From NCBI GenBank assembly GCA_013141455.1, contig JABFQW010000081.1, forward strand, positions 1 to 64,000: a stretch of 64,000 bases of DNA. The letters run 5' to 3'. This document shows, one piece after another, positions 26,751 to 36,080 of the stretch. Under the pieces are notes generated by a model. The model was not told the origin of the DNA. It worked only from the letters and a program-made list of their open reading frames with translations, and did not search any database. Numbering within the stretch: the first letter of the stretch is position 1; every line of letters begins with the position of its first letter. Both the position numbers and the translations under genes were made by a program. Origin of the DNA: Bacteroidales bacterium (GTDB lineage Bacteria > Bacteroidota > Bacteroidia > Bacteroidales > F082).

Positions 26751-28061
26751 TTAGAACTTCACGAACTCAACCCTGCGATTCTGGGCTTTGCCTTCCGGAC
26801 TGTCGTTTCCAACCATGGGTTTGCTTTCTCCCCAGCCTTTGCTTGTTAGCCTGTCAGCCGAAATACCAAGTTTTACCATTGTTTCAAGAACTGCTTTTGA
26901 ACGTGCTTCACTCAGTTTCTGGTTCGAAGCATCTTCTCCATCACTATCGGTATGACCTTCAACCGAGAAATTCAATTCAGAATGATCGGTCATCATCTTT
27001 ACCACATAATTGACCGTTCCCATCGATTCAGGTTTGATAGTGGCTTTGTTCACGTCGAATTTGATACCGGTGGTTACGAATTTTCCATCAACCAGAAATT
27101 TATCATACAAGGGTACGGCTCCTTTGGCAATCCGTACATTTTTAATAAATGGCTTATTGACACCGGCAACGTTGGCTACAGATAACATGATTCCTGTCGG
27201 ATTAAATTCAATATTGGGGATATTTACAAGCCGGGTATCGTCGAGATATGCTTTAATAACACGTTTATTGAACGATACGGCCACATGACGCCAACCGGCA
27301 ATGGGTTTCAATTCATCCTGACCAGGATATTTCTCTCCAATATGATCATAAGTTACACTGTTGAATACAACCCTGATCGGTTTACTGGGTGACATAATCT
27401 TCATCTGGTTTTTGGCATCGTAGAAAAATAAATAATAGGTATTGTTTTCGCTTTTCTTTCCATAGAAATAACAGTCAAACTCTACTGTAAATTCGTCGGG
27501 AAGATAATCTTCACTGCGGTTTTTAAGGTACGGAAGAATTGCATCAGGTCCGTTTGAATTGGTTTTACGAAAATAAACAACCATATCATCTCCAAATTGT
27601 GCCATCTCAACTGTTCCTCTTGTTATATCCCAGCGTGAAGGGAATTCACCATTTGTTTCACCCCTGAAATCATCTTCAAAAATGATTTCTGTTCCGGGTA
27701 CGAAGTCATATTTAGCCCATGTGAGTGCAGGCTTCAACTCCTGTGGCGGTTCCGTAGCTGAAACAACAGCATTATTTTCATCTTTAACCTCTTTCTTTTG
27801 ATCACTTTTTGCGTCTTCTTTCACTGCTCCAACATCCTTTTTTTCATTGTCCTTATCAGTGTTCTTCCCGCTAACTGTCTCATCCACATCCTTCTCCATC
27901 TTATCGAATGATTTGTCAATCGCCTGATCCGTTTTCTTATTTAATCGTTTATTGGCCTCCTTCTCTATCTTTTTTGGAATATTAAGTTTAATCTGTGCCG
28001 ACAAGGAATGCACAGTGGCTAAAAAAAGGATCGTCATTAAAAATCTACCTAAATTCTTCAT
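26751..28061 (-). CDS. OmpA-family outer-membrane protein
   Basis: 436 residues. Signal peptide (MKNLGRFLMTILFLATVHSL), a charged Lys/Asp linker (about 30-105), a middle domain resembling a concanavalin-type jellyroll (FEDDFRGETNGEFPSRWDI, GWRHVAVSFNKRVIKAYLDD), and a C-terminal OmpA peptidoglycan-binding domain: GIKFDVNKATIKPES, FSVEGHTDSDGEDASNQKLS, RSKAVLETMVKLGI and the ending NRRVEFVKF. The OmpA Asp and Arg residues that bind diaminopimelate are in place. It probably tethers an exterior binding domain to the cell wall. First gene of a three-gene operon; its promoter must lie in 28062-28552. Confidence 0.85.
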   Translation of the reverse strand: MKNLGRFLMTILFLATVHSLSAQIKLNIPKKIEKEANKRLNKKTDQAIDKSFDKMEKDVDETVSGKNTDKDNEKKDVGAVKEDAKSDQKKEVKDENNAVVSATEPPQELKPALTWAKYDFVPGTEIIFEDDFRGETNGEFPSRWDITRGTVEMAQFGDDMVVYFRKTNSNGPDAILPYLKNRSEDYLPDEFTVEFDCYFYGKKSENNTYYLFFYDAKNQMKIMSPSKPIRVVFNSVTYDHIGEKYPGQDELKPIAGWRHVAVSFNKRVIKAYLDDTRLVNIPNIEFNPTGIMLSVANVAGVNKPFIKNVRIAKGAVPLYDKFLVDGKFVTTGIKFDVNKATIKPESMGTVNYVVKMMTDHSELNFSVEGHTDSDGEDASNQKLSEARSKAVLETMVKLGISADRLTSKGWGESKPMVGNDSPEGKAQNRRVEFVKF

Positions 28062-28552
28062 TTTGTGTGTCTTAAAAATTTGTTTATATTATTTGACTTT
28101 AAACTATTGGATATTAATCGATTAACTTATTGTCTGGTATCATTCCGAGTTCCTATTCTATGAAAAGCATTGGGCCATAATTTGTGTAATGCTTATCTAA
28201 TTGGCAACACAACCTTTTTCAAGATCCGAAAAATGCTTTCTGCTTGTTTATTTTTAATTCCAATAACATTATTTCTCATTAAACTTTAAACTGGTTTTAA
28301 CATCATCGGAAAAGCTTTTCCCTGATTTGATTTTTGTTAATATATAAACCGGATTATTGACGATATGGTAGTATAAGATCAAATTTTTAAATTGGGTGGT
28401 AGTGAAGAATTGTAAAATATTTTTTTTTTACTGCAAAGGTGATAGTACTTATCCACAATGCCAAAAAAACAGCTATGACAATGCTATGACAGCACGAAAA
28501 AGATTGAAAAAAGTATTTCAGTGATAAAGTTAAAAACAATAGGGCTGTCATA
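28062..28552. other. 491-bp gap upstream of the OmpA operon
   Basis: AT-rich and without a gene. It must hold the OmpA operon promoter, but I see no clean TAnnTTTG element; the closest (minus-strand CACCTTTG near 28433) is a mismatch and is far upstream. Confidence 0.4.
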
Positions 28553-30358
28553 TTAAAGCCGTTTTAAAAACTCATTCAGATTCACCTCAGAACCAATATC
28601 AAGTTTCTTTCTGAGACGGTTTCGTCCCTTATCCACAGCAGCAATGGTAACATTAAGCATTTGTGATATCTCCTTGGTATTCATATTGATATACAGATAG
28701 GCACACAATCTTTCTTCATTGTTTGAAATTGAAGGAAATTTATCTTTTAATTTCATAAAGAAATCAGGATGAACTTCTTCAAAATGCCGGTTAAAATTTT
28801 GTGAGTCCTTATCAAGATTCAGATTTTGATCAATCAGCCGGATCACATGATTCATTTCAACTGCCTTATCACCAACACCGGATAGTTTACTTTTCAAATC
28901 ATTCAATACTTCATTTTTATTGATCAGATGAACAGCTGCCATGGTTAATTCGCGCGATTTATACTCAAGATCGCGCACTAACTGAACGTGTTCAATATGC
29001 ATTATTTCCTGTTCTTTCTCGTGTAAAAATCTATTTTGCCGAATGCTTTTATTACGTAATCTTAAAAGAAAAACGAGTAATAGTAAGGCAACCGTTGAAA
29101 CAACCAACAAAGTGATAAAAAGTGTGTTTCGTCGCTCATGTTCAAGGTTTAAATCGTTTAATCTATTGATTAACTGTTGTTTCTTCTCAGTTTCGAAACG
29201 GGTTTGCAGGTCGTCCAGGGCCTGCCTAACCTCGATTCCGTCAAGGGAATCTTTCAGACTGATCCATTTGTTTTGAATTTCATACGCCATTTGGTAGTTA
29301 CCAACATCCTGGTAGGCTCTCGATAAGTATTTTCTTGCTTCAAGAATTTCGGGTACCAAATCAGCCTTTTCAGCTCTTACCAGGGCAGGAATTAACTTTG
29401 CAATGGCTTCAGCAGGTTTATTCAGTTTGAGCAAAATACGTGCGATGAGTGTTGCTTCATAAACGATTTTGTAATCATCGTTCGAATCTTCGATTATTCC
29501 GTAAGCTTTTAATGCCACCGGGAGTGCCTCCTGATATTTACCCTGATCATAAAGCAACAATGCACGCTCAGAAGTAGCAGTAGCAATTCCTTTTTTGTAT
29601 CCGGCTTCTTCGCTGATGCGATACATGGTATCATAATATGCTTCTGCTTTTACGAAATCATCTTTAATCCGCCAGATCGCACCAAGATCATTATACACAG
29701 CCACTGTTGCATAAAGTGTTGTGTATTCAGGCGTTCTGGTAAGCGCAAGTGCCTTCATAGCATACTCTTCCCATTTGGCATTGTCACGTTCAATAAACAA
29801 TTCACCCAGTTTCTGATAATAAAATGCCAGTTTCCGGTAATTGCGACTATCTTCTTTAAGTTTAATTGCCTTGAGTTCCGTTTCCGCCGCTAATTCAGTT
29901 CGACCGGTCTTGGCATATTCATCACCCAGATTGATTAATATCACTGCCATTGCATTGGTATCTGGAATTGAACTGTACAATTGGAAAGCTTCGTTATAAA
30001 GTTCTTCAGCCTTTTCATGCCTTCCTGTCATACTATAGCACTCAGCAAGACCGTTACACAATTTACCAAGTAACTTTTTGTCATTGAAACGCTTAGCGAT
30101 TCCATAAGCTTGTATGATGGTATTTTCAGCTTCGAGATAATGCATATCTTCCAGCAATGAATCTGCCTTTGCTTTCAATTTTATGGCAAAATTGATGCTA
30201 TCCGATTCAACAGAAGGCTCTGTTTTCCCTTGATTCAGGATTGCATTCTCACTTTGTGATCGGATGATGCCTGGAAGAATCAAAACAATGATTAAGATGA
30301 TAATTTTAATAGGACTTTGAATCCCAAATACGCTTTTTACAGAATTCATTCGCATCAT
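28553..30358 (-). CDS. TPR-repeat membrane regulator with LuxR-type HTH
   Basis: 601 residues. N-terminal hydrophobic segment (about 16-33, signal or anchor), a long tetratricopeptide array (about 45-400; for example GKLCNGLAECYSMTGRHEKA, AVILINLGDEYAKTGRTELA, YNDLGAIWRIKDDFVKAEAY), a transmembrane helix (LFITLLVVSTVALLLLVFLL), a coiled-coil linker, and a C-terminal LuxR/FixJ-type helix-turn-helix (EERLCAYLYINMNTKEISQM, LNVTIAAVDKGRNRLRKKLD). This arrangement is common in Bacteroidota and links an exterior TPR sensor to DNA binding from the membrane. A TAnnTTTG element ends just before the ATG, so a start three codons in (30349) is possible. Confidence 0.8.
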   Translation of the reverse strand: MMRMNSVKSVFGIQSPIKIIILIIVLILPGIIRSQSENAILNQGKTEPSVESDSINFAIKLKAKADSLLEDMHYLEAENTIIQAYGIAKRFNDKKLLGKLCNGLAECYSMTGRHEKAEELYNEAFQLYSSIPDTNAMAVILINLGDEYAKTGRTELAAETELKAIKLKEDSRNYRKLAFYYQKLGELFIERDNAKWEEYAMKALALTRTPEYTTLYATVAVYNDLGAIWRIKDDFVKAEAYYDTMYRISEEAGYKKGIATATSERALLLYDQGKYQEALPVALKAYGIIEDSNDDYKIVYEATLIARILLKLNKPAEAIAKLIPALVRAEKADLVPEILEARKYLSRAYQDVGNYQMAYEIQNKWISLKDSLDGIEVRQALDDLQTRFETEKKQQLINRLNDLNLEHERRNTLFITLLVVSTVALLLLVFLLRLRNKSIRQNRFLHEKEQEIMHIEHVQLVRDLEYKSRELTMAAVHLINKNEVLNDLKSKLSGVGDKAVEMNHVIRLIDQNLNLDKDSQNFNRHFEEVHPDFFMKLKDKFPSISNNEERLCAYLYINMNTKEISQMLNVTIAAVDKGRNRLRKKLDIGSEVNLNEFLKRL

Positions 30359-30359
30359 G

Positions 30360-30367
30360 CAAAGTTA
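30360..30367 (-). promoter_or_regulatory. Candidate -7 element overlapping the TPR-regulator start
   Basis: Minus-strand TAACTTTG directly abuts the annotated ATG at 30358; with a usual +1 near 30353 the mRNA would be leaderless or begin at a later Met (30349). Confidence 0.45.
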
Positions 30368-30458
30368 TGAAAGGCAATTCAAATTACAATGCATGTTATT
30401 GAATGAAATTTCAGGATTTCCTCACAAAATATGATTCTCTAAAGCGTTCTGTTTTTTA

Positions 30459-30466
30459 TAGCTTTG
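30459..30466 (+). promoter_or_regulatory. Candidate -7 element for hypF
   Basis: TAGCTTTG fits TAnnTTTG; transcription start is expected near 30473 and the GTG start at 30483 follows directly. Confidence 0.45.
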
Positions 30467-30482
30467 CACCAAAAAAATCAGC

Positions 30483-32744
30483 GTGGGTGATATTGTTATT
30501 GCATACCGTATCGAAATTAAGGGTTTGGTTCAGGGCGTTGGATTCAGACCATTTATCTATCGTATAGCATTAGATAACAATATTTTAGGCTGGGTAGAAA
30601 ACAATAATGAAGGTGTAAAAATCCATGCCGAAGGTACTGAATCGCAAATTGAAAGTTTAATTCATGATATTTATTCAAAAGTTCCTGTTGCTGCATCCAT
30701 CGCTTCGCTAACGAAAACAAAAATACCACTGGAACATTTCAAAGATTTCAACATAAAAAAAAGCAGTAGTAACTCTCAATCAATCACCGAAGTAAGTCCT
30801 GATATTGCTGTTTGTGACGATTGTCTGCACGATTTGCTAACCCAATGCCACCGCCTTGGTTATCCATTTATCAATTGCACCAATTGCGGTCCGAGATTTA
30901 CTATTATTAAAGACTTACCCTATGACCGCCATCAAACAACCATGCAGCCTTTTGAGATGTGTCCGGTTTGTAAAGGTGAATATGAAAATATTTTAGATCG
31001 CCGCTTTCATGCCCAACCCATAGCCTGTACTCATTGTGGTCCGGTTTATCGTATTGAAAACAGCGAAAGGCCGGTAAAAACCGGAGATATCCTGGCTTTC
31101 ATTGCCAATGAAATTGAAAATGGTAAAATAATCGCTTTGAAAGGTTTCGGGGGTTATCATTTCATTTGTAATGCGCACGACGAACAAGCAGTTTCGAGAT
31201 TACGAATAAGAAAACAACGGGAGAAAAAACCTTTCGCGGTCATGTGTAAAAACATGCAGATTGTTAAAGAACAATTCAAACTGAACAATAAAGAAGAGGA
31301 AATTTTGGATTCATGGCGACGGCCAATAGTGCTGTTGCGAAATAAAATACCAATGGCACCTTCGGTGAGTATGCAACTGAATACGACAGGTATTGTACTG
31401 CCATCGATGCCTATCCATTACCAATTATTTGACAATTTGGTGACCAATTCGATTGTATTCACAAGCGGAAATATGACCGACGAACCGGTATGCATTACCG
31501 ACAGTATAGCTTTAGATGAATTGAGCCAGGTTGCTGATATTGTGGTTACTTATAATCGGGAGATTTATAACCGTGCTGATGATTCTGTCGTATTTGTTGT
31601 AAATGAAAAAGTACGTGTCATGCGTCGGTCAAAAGGTTATGTTCCGTCTCCTGTTTTAACATCGTTTACTACGGAAGGCATATTTGCTGCCGGCGCCGAA
31701 TTAACCAATACTTTTGCTTTAGGTAAAGGAAGTCAAGTTATATTCAGTCAACATATTGGAGACTTAAAGAATGCCGAAACAATGGAATTTTACGAGGAGT
31801 CTGTCGATAGGTTCAGCAAATTGTTTCGTTTTGAAAATCAATTTGTCGCCTGCGATTCGCATCCTGATTACCTTTCATCAAATTTTGCACGAAGTTTAGG
31901 TGTACCTACAATCGAAATTCAGCACCACCACGCACATATTGCTTCGTGCATGGCCGAACACGGATTGAATGAGAAAGTTATCGGTTTTGCTTTCGATGGA
32001 ACTGGTTTTGGCGATGATGGCACCATCTGGGGTGGTGAAGTATTTATCGCTGATTTTCAGGAATATGATAGAAAATTTCATTTCGATCCGGTTCCACTTC
32101 CAGGTGGTGATCAGGTTACTAAATATCCGTGGCGAACAGCCTTATCGTATTTGTACAAATATTTTGGCGAACCCTTATTGTATTCCGGTTTGCCGTTTCT
32201 CGAAAAAGTCGAAAAACAGGAAATACTGTTACTGACGCAAATAATCGATGCAAAAATAAACTGTCCGTTAAGTTCAGGTGCTGGTCGCCTTTTTGATGCT
32301 GTCGCGGCTATTACGGGTATTTGTACCCAGGCATCCTATCATGCCGAAGCGCCCATGCTACTTGAGTCGATTATTGTAAGTGATTGTAAAGGTAAATACC
32401 TGTATCAAATTGAAGATAAAACGATTGTATTTTATAAAATGTTTCATCAAATATTGAGCGACATCCAAAATAAAACGGAGATATCCCTGATTTCAACAAA
32501 GTTTCATAATACGATCGTGGCAATGATTCTCGATCTCGCAAAACGACTCAGAGAAGAAAATAATATTAACAAAGTCGTATTGTCGGGTGGTACTTTCCAG
32601 AATAAATACCTGCTTGGACTTTCAGAACAATTGCTTAAACGCGAAGGATTCGAAGTTTATTCACACGAAAAAGTACCTTCAAATGATGGTGGTATCGCAC
32701 TCGGACAATTGGCAATCGCTGCTTCCTATCGTAGCCGGCTTTGA
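30483..32744 (+). CDS. hypF: Carbamoyltransferase HypF
   Basis: 753 residues, full length. HypF makes the carbamoyl adenylate that supplies the cyanide ligands of NiFe hydrogenase. Domains in order: acylphosphatase (GLVQGVGFRPFIYRIA, about 10-90), paired zinc fingers (CDDCLHDLLTQC, INCTNCGPRF, CPVCKGEY, ACTHCGP, about 110-190), YrdC-like (IIALKGFGGYHFICNA, KKPFAVMC, about 205-390), and a Kae1-like C-terminal domain (HHHAHIASCMAEHG, FAFDGTGFGDDGTIWGGE, VVLSGGTFQNKYL). Start is a GTG just after a -7 element; no ATG fits. First gene of hypF-C-D-E, with hypC 95 bp downstream. Confidence 0.95.
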   Translation: MGDIVIAYRIEIKGLVQGVGFRPFIYRIALDNNILGWVENNNEGVKIHAEGTESQIESLIHDIYSKVPVAASIASLTKTKIPLEHFKDFNIKKSSSNSQSITEVSPDIAVCDDCLHDLLTQCHRLGYPFINCTNCGPRFTIIKDLPYDRHQTTMQPFEMCPVCKGEYENILDRRFHAQPIACTHCGPVYRIENSERPVKTGDILAFIANEIENGKIIALKGFGGYHFICNAHDEQAVSRLRIRKQREKKPFAVMCKNMQIVKEQFKLNNKEEEILDSWRRPIVLLRNKIPMAPSVSMQLNTTGIVLPSMPIHYQLFDNLVTNSIVFTSGNMTDEPVCITDSIALDELSQVADIVVTYNREIYNRADDSVVFVVNEKVRVMRRSKGYVPSPVLTSFTTEGIFAAGAELTNTFALGKGSQVIFSQHIGDLKNAETMEFYEESVDRFSKLFRFENQFVACDSHPDYLSSNFARSLGVPTIEIQHHHAHIASCMAEHGLNEKVIGFAFDGTGFGDDGTIWGGEVFIADFQEYDRKFHFDPVPLPGGDQVTKYPWRTALSYLYKYFGEPLLYSGLPFLEKVEKQEILLLTQIIDAKINCPLSSGAGRLFDAVAAITGICTQASYHAEAPMLLESIIVSDCKGKYLYQIEDKTIVFYKMFHQILSDIQNKTEISLISTKFHNTIVAMILDLAKRLREENNINKVVLSGGTFQNKYLLGLSEQLLKREGFEVYSHEKVPSNDGGIALGQLAIAASYRSRL

Positions 32745-32793
32745 AGTTGAAGCTATGCAAATCTTAATGAAAAGGATGAAGCTGAATAATATC

Positions 32794-32801
32794 TATATTT
32801 G
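32794..32801 (+). promoter_or_regulatory. Candidate internal -7 element before hypC
   Basis: TATATTTG fits TAnnTTTG in the 95-bp hypF-hypC gap; start near 32808, ATG at 32840. It may give hypCDE extra transcription. Confidence 0.4.
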
Positions 32802-32839
32802 CGTTTCTGACCATAAAAACAGGTTTTAAAACTACTATT

Positions 32840-33109
32840 ATGTGTTTAAGTGTACCGGCAAAAATTGAATCAATTGAGAAAGATATGGCAGTTTGCTCTG
32901 TTGGTGGGGCCACCTATCGTGCGAGCCTGTTAATGCTTGATATTGATGATCTTAAAATTGGTGATTTTGTATTGTTACATACTGGGTTTGCGATTCAAAA
33001 AATAAGTAAAGAGGATGCGGAAGAAACGCTAAAACTCTTTGATGAATTCGAAGATTTCAACGAAATCCTCGACGAAGAAGAGAGAATATCGGGAAGAAGA
33101 ATCGTTTAA
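32840..33109 (+). CDS. hypC: Hydrogenase maturation chaperone HypC
   Basis: 89 residues, the family's usual size. It opens MCLSVPAKIESIEKDMAVCS, and Cys2 is the residue that, after Met removal, binds the Fe(CN)2CO unit together with HypD. VGGATYRASLLML, LKIGDFVLLHTGFAIQKI follow the OB-like family pattern. The C-terminal tail is acidic. It lies 9 bp before hypD. Confidence 0.95.
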   Translation: MCLSVPAKIESIEKDMAVCSVGGATYRASLLMLDIDDLKIGDFVLLHTGFAIQKISKEDAEETLKLFDEFEDFNEILDEEERISGRRIV

Positions 33110-33118
33110 AATCTGATT

Positions 33119-34201
33119 ATGAAATATATAGATGAGTATCGGGACAAAGAAAAAATTCTTTCTCTCGCGGCACAAATCAAAAAAACATCGACAAAAAAAA
33201 TCCGTTTGATGGAAGTCTGTGGTGGACATACCATGGCAATACAACGCTTTGGTATTCCCGATTTACTCCCTGAAACCGTTGAACTCGTTTCCGGACCAGG
33301 ATGCCCCGTTTGTGTTACCAGCCGTTCATATATCGATAAAGCCATTGCTTACAGTAAGTTACCTAATGTTATCATCACCACCTATGGTGATTTGATACGT
33401 GTTCCGGGATCGACTTCCAGTCTGGATAAAGAAAAAGCCAGAGGAGCCAACATCCGGATCGTTTATTCTGTGTTGGATGCCTTGAAAATTGCACAGGATA
33501 ATCCCGATAAAAAAGTAATTTTTCTTGGTATCGGATTCGAAACGACGGCTCCCGGTTCAGCCGCCGGTATCATGAAAGCCCAGATGGCCGGATTGTTTAA
33601 TTTTTCGGTTTTCAGCGCACATAAAATCATGCCGCCACCCATGGCAGCGCTCATCGATGAAGGGGTAAATATTCAGGGTTATATCGGTCCGGGGCATGTA
33701 AGTACAATCACCGGATCACATATTTTTGATTTTATTCCTCAAAAATATGGGTTGGGTGTAGTGGTAAGTGGGTTTGAGCCACTCGACCTGATGCAAAGCA
33801 TTTATATGCTTGGAAAACAGTTTGAAACAAACAAACCCTCGGTCGAAATTCAGTACTCGCGTGCGGTTAAACCCGAAGGTAACGCTAAGGCAAAGGAAAT
33901 AATGGACGAAGTTTTCTGTTTGCGCGATGATTGGTGGCGCGGGTTGGGAATATTAGAAAACAGTGGGCTTGGAATAAACGATAACTATGCAGACTTCGAT
34001 GCTGAAAAGATCTTTGATGTCGCGGTTGAACCATTAAAAGAAGATAAGGGTTGCATTTGCGGTATCATTCTTAAAGGAATTGCAAAACCCACTGAGTGTA
34101 AACTCTTCGGGAAAGCCTGCACACCCTCAGAACCTGTTGGTGCATGCATGGTTTCAAATGAAGGTGCATGTGCGGCCTATTACAAATATAATCGGGAATG
34201 A
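33119..34201 (+). CDS. hypD: Hydrogenase maturation factor HypD
   Basis: 360 residues, full length. HypD is an iron-sulfur scaffold where the Fe(CN)2CO centre of NiFe hydrogenase is assembled with HypC. Seen: MEVCGGHTMAIQRFG (CGGHT motif), SGPGCPVCVTSRSY, GIGFETTAPGSAAG, SAHKIMPPPMAAL, and the C-terminal cysteines of CICGIILKG, CKLFGKACTPSEPVGACMVS that hold the 4Fe-4S cluster. It is followed 4 bp later by hypE, indicating translational coupling. Confidence 0.95.
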   Translation: MKYIDEYRDKEKILSLAAQIKKTSTKKIRLMEVCGGHTMAIQRFGIPDLLPETVELVSGPGCPVCVTSRSYIDKAIAYSKLPNVIITTYGDLIRVPGSTSSLDKEKARGANIRIVYSVLDALKIAQDNPDKKVIFLGIGFETTAPGSAAGIMKAQMAGLFNFSVFSAHKIMPPPMAALIDEGVNIQGYIGPGHVSTITGSHIFDFIPQKYGLGVVVSGFEPLDLMQSIYMLGKQFETNKPSVEIQYSRAVKPEGNAKAKEIMDEVFCLRDDWWRGLGILENSGLGINDNYADFDAEKIFDVAVEPLKEDKGCICGIILKGIAKPTECKLFGKACTPSEPVGACMVSNEGACAAYYKYNRE

Positions 34202-34205
34202 AGCA

Positions 34206-35225
34206 ATGAAAAACAATGAAACGATTCTGTTGGGTCACGGAAGTGGTGGACGATTGACCCATGATTTAATCTCCGGCCTGTTTGTTAAATATTTCCGGAA
34301 CGAATTGCTGCTTGTGCAGGGCGATTCGGCTTTACTTCCGCATTTGTCTGGTAAATTATGTTTTACAACGGATTCATTTGTAGTTGATCCTATTTTTTTC
34401 CCCGGCGGAGATATTGGGAAACTTGCTATTGCAGGAACCGTGAATGATCTGGCTGTTTCGGGTGCTATACCACTCTTTCTGAGCGCCGCTTTCATTCTTG
34501 AAGAAGGATTTCCGCTTGCTGATCTTGAAAAAATAGTTCAATCCATGGCTAATGAAGCAGAAAATGCCGGGGTAAAGATCGTTACGGGTGATACCAAAGT
34601 TGTTGAACGAGGTAAATGCGATAAAATTTTCATCAATACAAGCGGTGTTGGAACTTTACATACCGGCTTAGAAGGGATAGTATCTGCTGAAAACGTACAA
34701 CCAGGAGATAAGATAATTGTCAACGGTTATATTGGTGATCATGGTATGGCTGTGATGAGTGCACGTAATAAGCTGCAAATAAACAGTCCGGTAGAGTCGG
34801 ATTGTGCCTGTTTAAACGGATTGATATCAGATATTCTTCAGAACCATACAACCGTGAAATTCATGCGTGATGCCACACGCGGTGGACTGGGAACTGTGTT
34901 AGCCGAACTTTGCCAACATAAAACATTTGGAATCAATCTATTGGAAGATAAAATTCCGGTACGTGAGAATGTACGTGGTATGTGCGAATTACTTGGTTTT
35001 GATCCACTCTTTGTAGCCAATGAAGGAAAAGTAGTAATGGTGGTAGCAGCCGGATCGGCCAACCTGATCCTATCACAGCTACAACAACATCCATTGGGTA
35101 AAGATTCGGCTATCATCGGTGAAATTGTTGAAAATCACCCGGGCAAAACCTGGCTGATTACTTCGGTTGGAGGTAAACGCATTGTCGATATGCCAGCCGG
35201 TGAACAATTGCCGAGAATTTGTTAA
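34206..35225 (+). CDS. hypE: Hydrogenase maturation protein HypE
   Basis: 339 residues from the ATG at 34206. HypE dehydrates the carbamoyl group passed from HypF to the cyanide donor carried on its C-terminal cysteine. Seen: LGHGSGGRLTHDLI at the N-terminus (AIRS-fold glycine motif), FTTDSFVVDPIFFPGGDIGK, VTGDTKVVERGKCD, MRDATRGGLGTVLAELC and the essential end PRIC. The frame is open upstream to 34080 inside hypD, but family length and the coupled position after the hypD stop fix this start. Confidence 0.95.
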   Translation: MKNNETILLGHGSGGRLTHDLISGLFVKYFRNELLLVQGDSALLPHLSGKLCFTTDSFVVDPIFFPGGDIGKLAIAGTVNDLAVSGAIPLFLSAAFILEEGFPLADLEKIVQSMANEAENAGVKIVTGDTKVVERGKCDKIFINTSGVGTLHTGLEGIVSAENVQPGDKIIVNGYIGDHGMAVMSARNKLQINSPVESDCACLNGLISDILQNHTTVKFMRDATRGGLGTVLAELCQHKTFGINLLEDKIPVRENVRGMCELLGFDPLFVANEGKVVMVVAAGSANLILSQLQQHPLGKDSAIIGEIVENHPGKTWLITSVGGKRIVDMPAGEQLPRIC

Positions 35226-35296
35226 AAGCTCATGGGGTTCTAAGGAAATAATACCAGGAAATAATTTACATATAAAATAAGGAATAGGGTAATAAA

Positions 35297-35491
35297 ATGA
35301 AACACATCTCTATCTTCGACATTGCTTTCATAGCAATATCCGCAGGGATATTCACGATGATTAATTACTTTGGATATACTGAATTACTTTCAAAATATGT
35401 AGTTGTCGTAGCAATAGCAGCGTATTTTATTGGAAAATTAGCTAATCAGTTCGAATTAAAAAGAAAAGATTTCAAAAGTAAAGCCAAATAA
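35297..35491 (+). CDS. Small two-helix membrane protein
   Basis: 64 residues with two hydrophobic stretches (about 8-24 and 35-48) and a Lys-rich tail, KRKDFKSKAK. No family recognised. It follows hypE by 71 bp on the same strand and may be transcribed with it, but no functional link can be shown. The last bases pair with sequence after the stop (GTAAAGCC with GGCTTTAC), a possible weak transcription end. Confidence 0.5.
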   Translation: MKHISIFDIAFIAISAGIFTMINYFGYTELLSKYVVVVAIAAYFIGKLANQFELKRKDFKSKAK

Positions 35492-35509
35492 CAGGGATTC
35501 AGGCTTTAC

Positions 35510-35914
35510 CTAAAACCCATATTCGTAGTAAAACTTCGACATTTCATCCGCAACATCCTTAAAAACAATATGATGGCTCGCACAACCATTACGCGAACAA
35601 ATCCGCACAACACCACCGGCACGAATCACAAATGAAACCATAGGTGCCTCACATTCAGGGCATTTATCACTTATTCCCAATTCTTTGTTGCAATGTGGGC
35701 AAAACATATCAACCACTTCACCTTCAGCAACAGGTATACCGATATGTTTCAACGTGCATCCATAAATTGAGCAAAGGTGCAACACCCCCCTGTCTTCAAC
35801 CGTCTGAATATTAACCCGTACACTCGGTTTGTTGCCCAACAAAAACTCGTCATCCATCAACGACTTACCACAGAGCGGGCATTTTACGAAAAGCGAAATT
35901 TCCTTTTTTTCCAT
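35510..35914 (-). CDS. Small zinc-ribbon protein
   Basis: About 134 residues from the ATG at 35914. Four Cys pairs are spread along the chain: VKCPLCGKSL, HLCSIYGC, FCPHCNKEL with SDKCPECEAP, and RICSRNGCASHH, as expected for two to three zinc ribbons. No enzymatic domain is seen; such proteins often bind nucleic acid or protein partners. The frame is open to 35956, but a TAnnTTTG promoter at 35940-35947 lies between that codon and the ATG used here. Convergent with the small membrane protein gene. Confidence 0.7.
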   Translation of the reverse strand: MEKKEISLFVKCPLCGKSLMDDEFLLGNKPSVRVNIQTVEDRGVLHLCSIYGCTLKHIGIPVAEGEVVDMFCPHCNKELGISDKCPECEAPMVSFVIRAGGVVRICSRNGCASHHIVFKDVADEMSKFYYEYGF

Positions 35915-35939
35915 GACTTTTATTTTTAAGCGTGTATAG

Positions 35940-35947
35940 CAAATATA
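35940..35947 (-). promoter_or_regulatory. -7 element that fixes the zinc-ribbon start
   Basis: Minus-strand TATATTTG with a predicted start near 35933, 19 nt before the ATG at 35914. Confidence 0.5.
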
Positions 35948-36080
35948 CGATATCATTTAATGAATTTAACAAATCCTAAAGAAATATTTTACGTATTTAA
36001 ATTCTTATTTTCCAATAAAAAGCTATCATTCCGGTTATTTTGTCCGTAAATTTACATCCTTAATTCAAAACATTGTCGTC

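Noticed and set aside
34080-34205. Longer HypE start inside hypD
   Set aside because: The extra 42 residues have no family match and overlap hypD out of frame; MKNNETILLGHGSGG at 34206 is the normal start.
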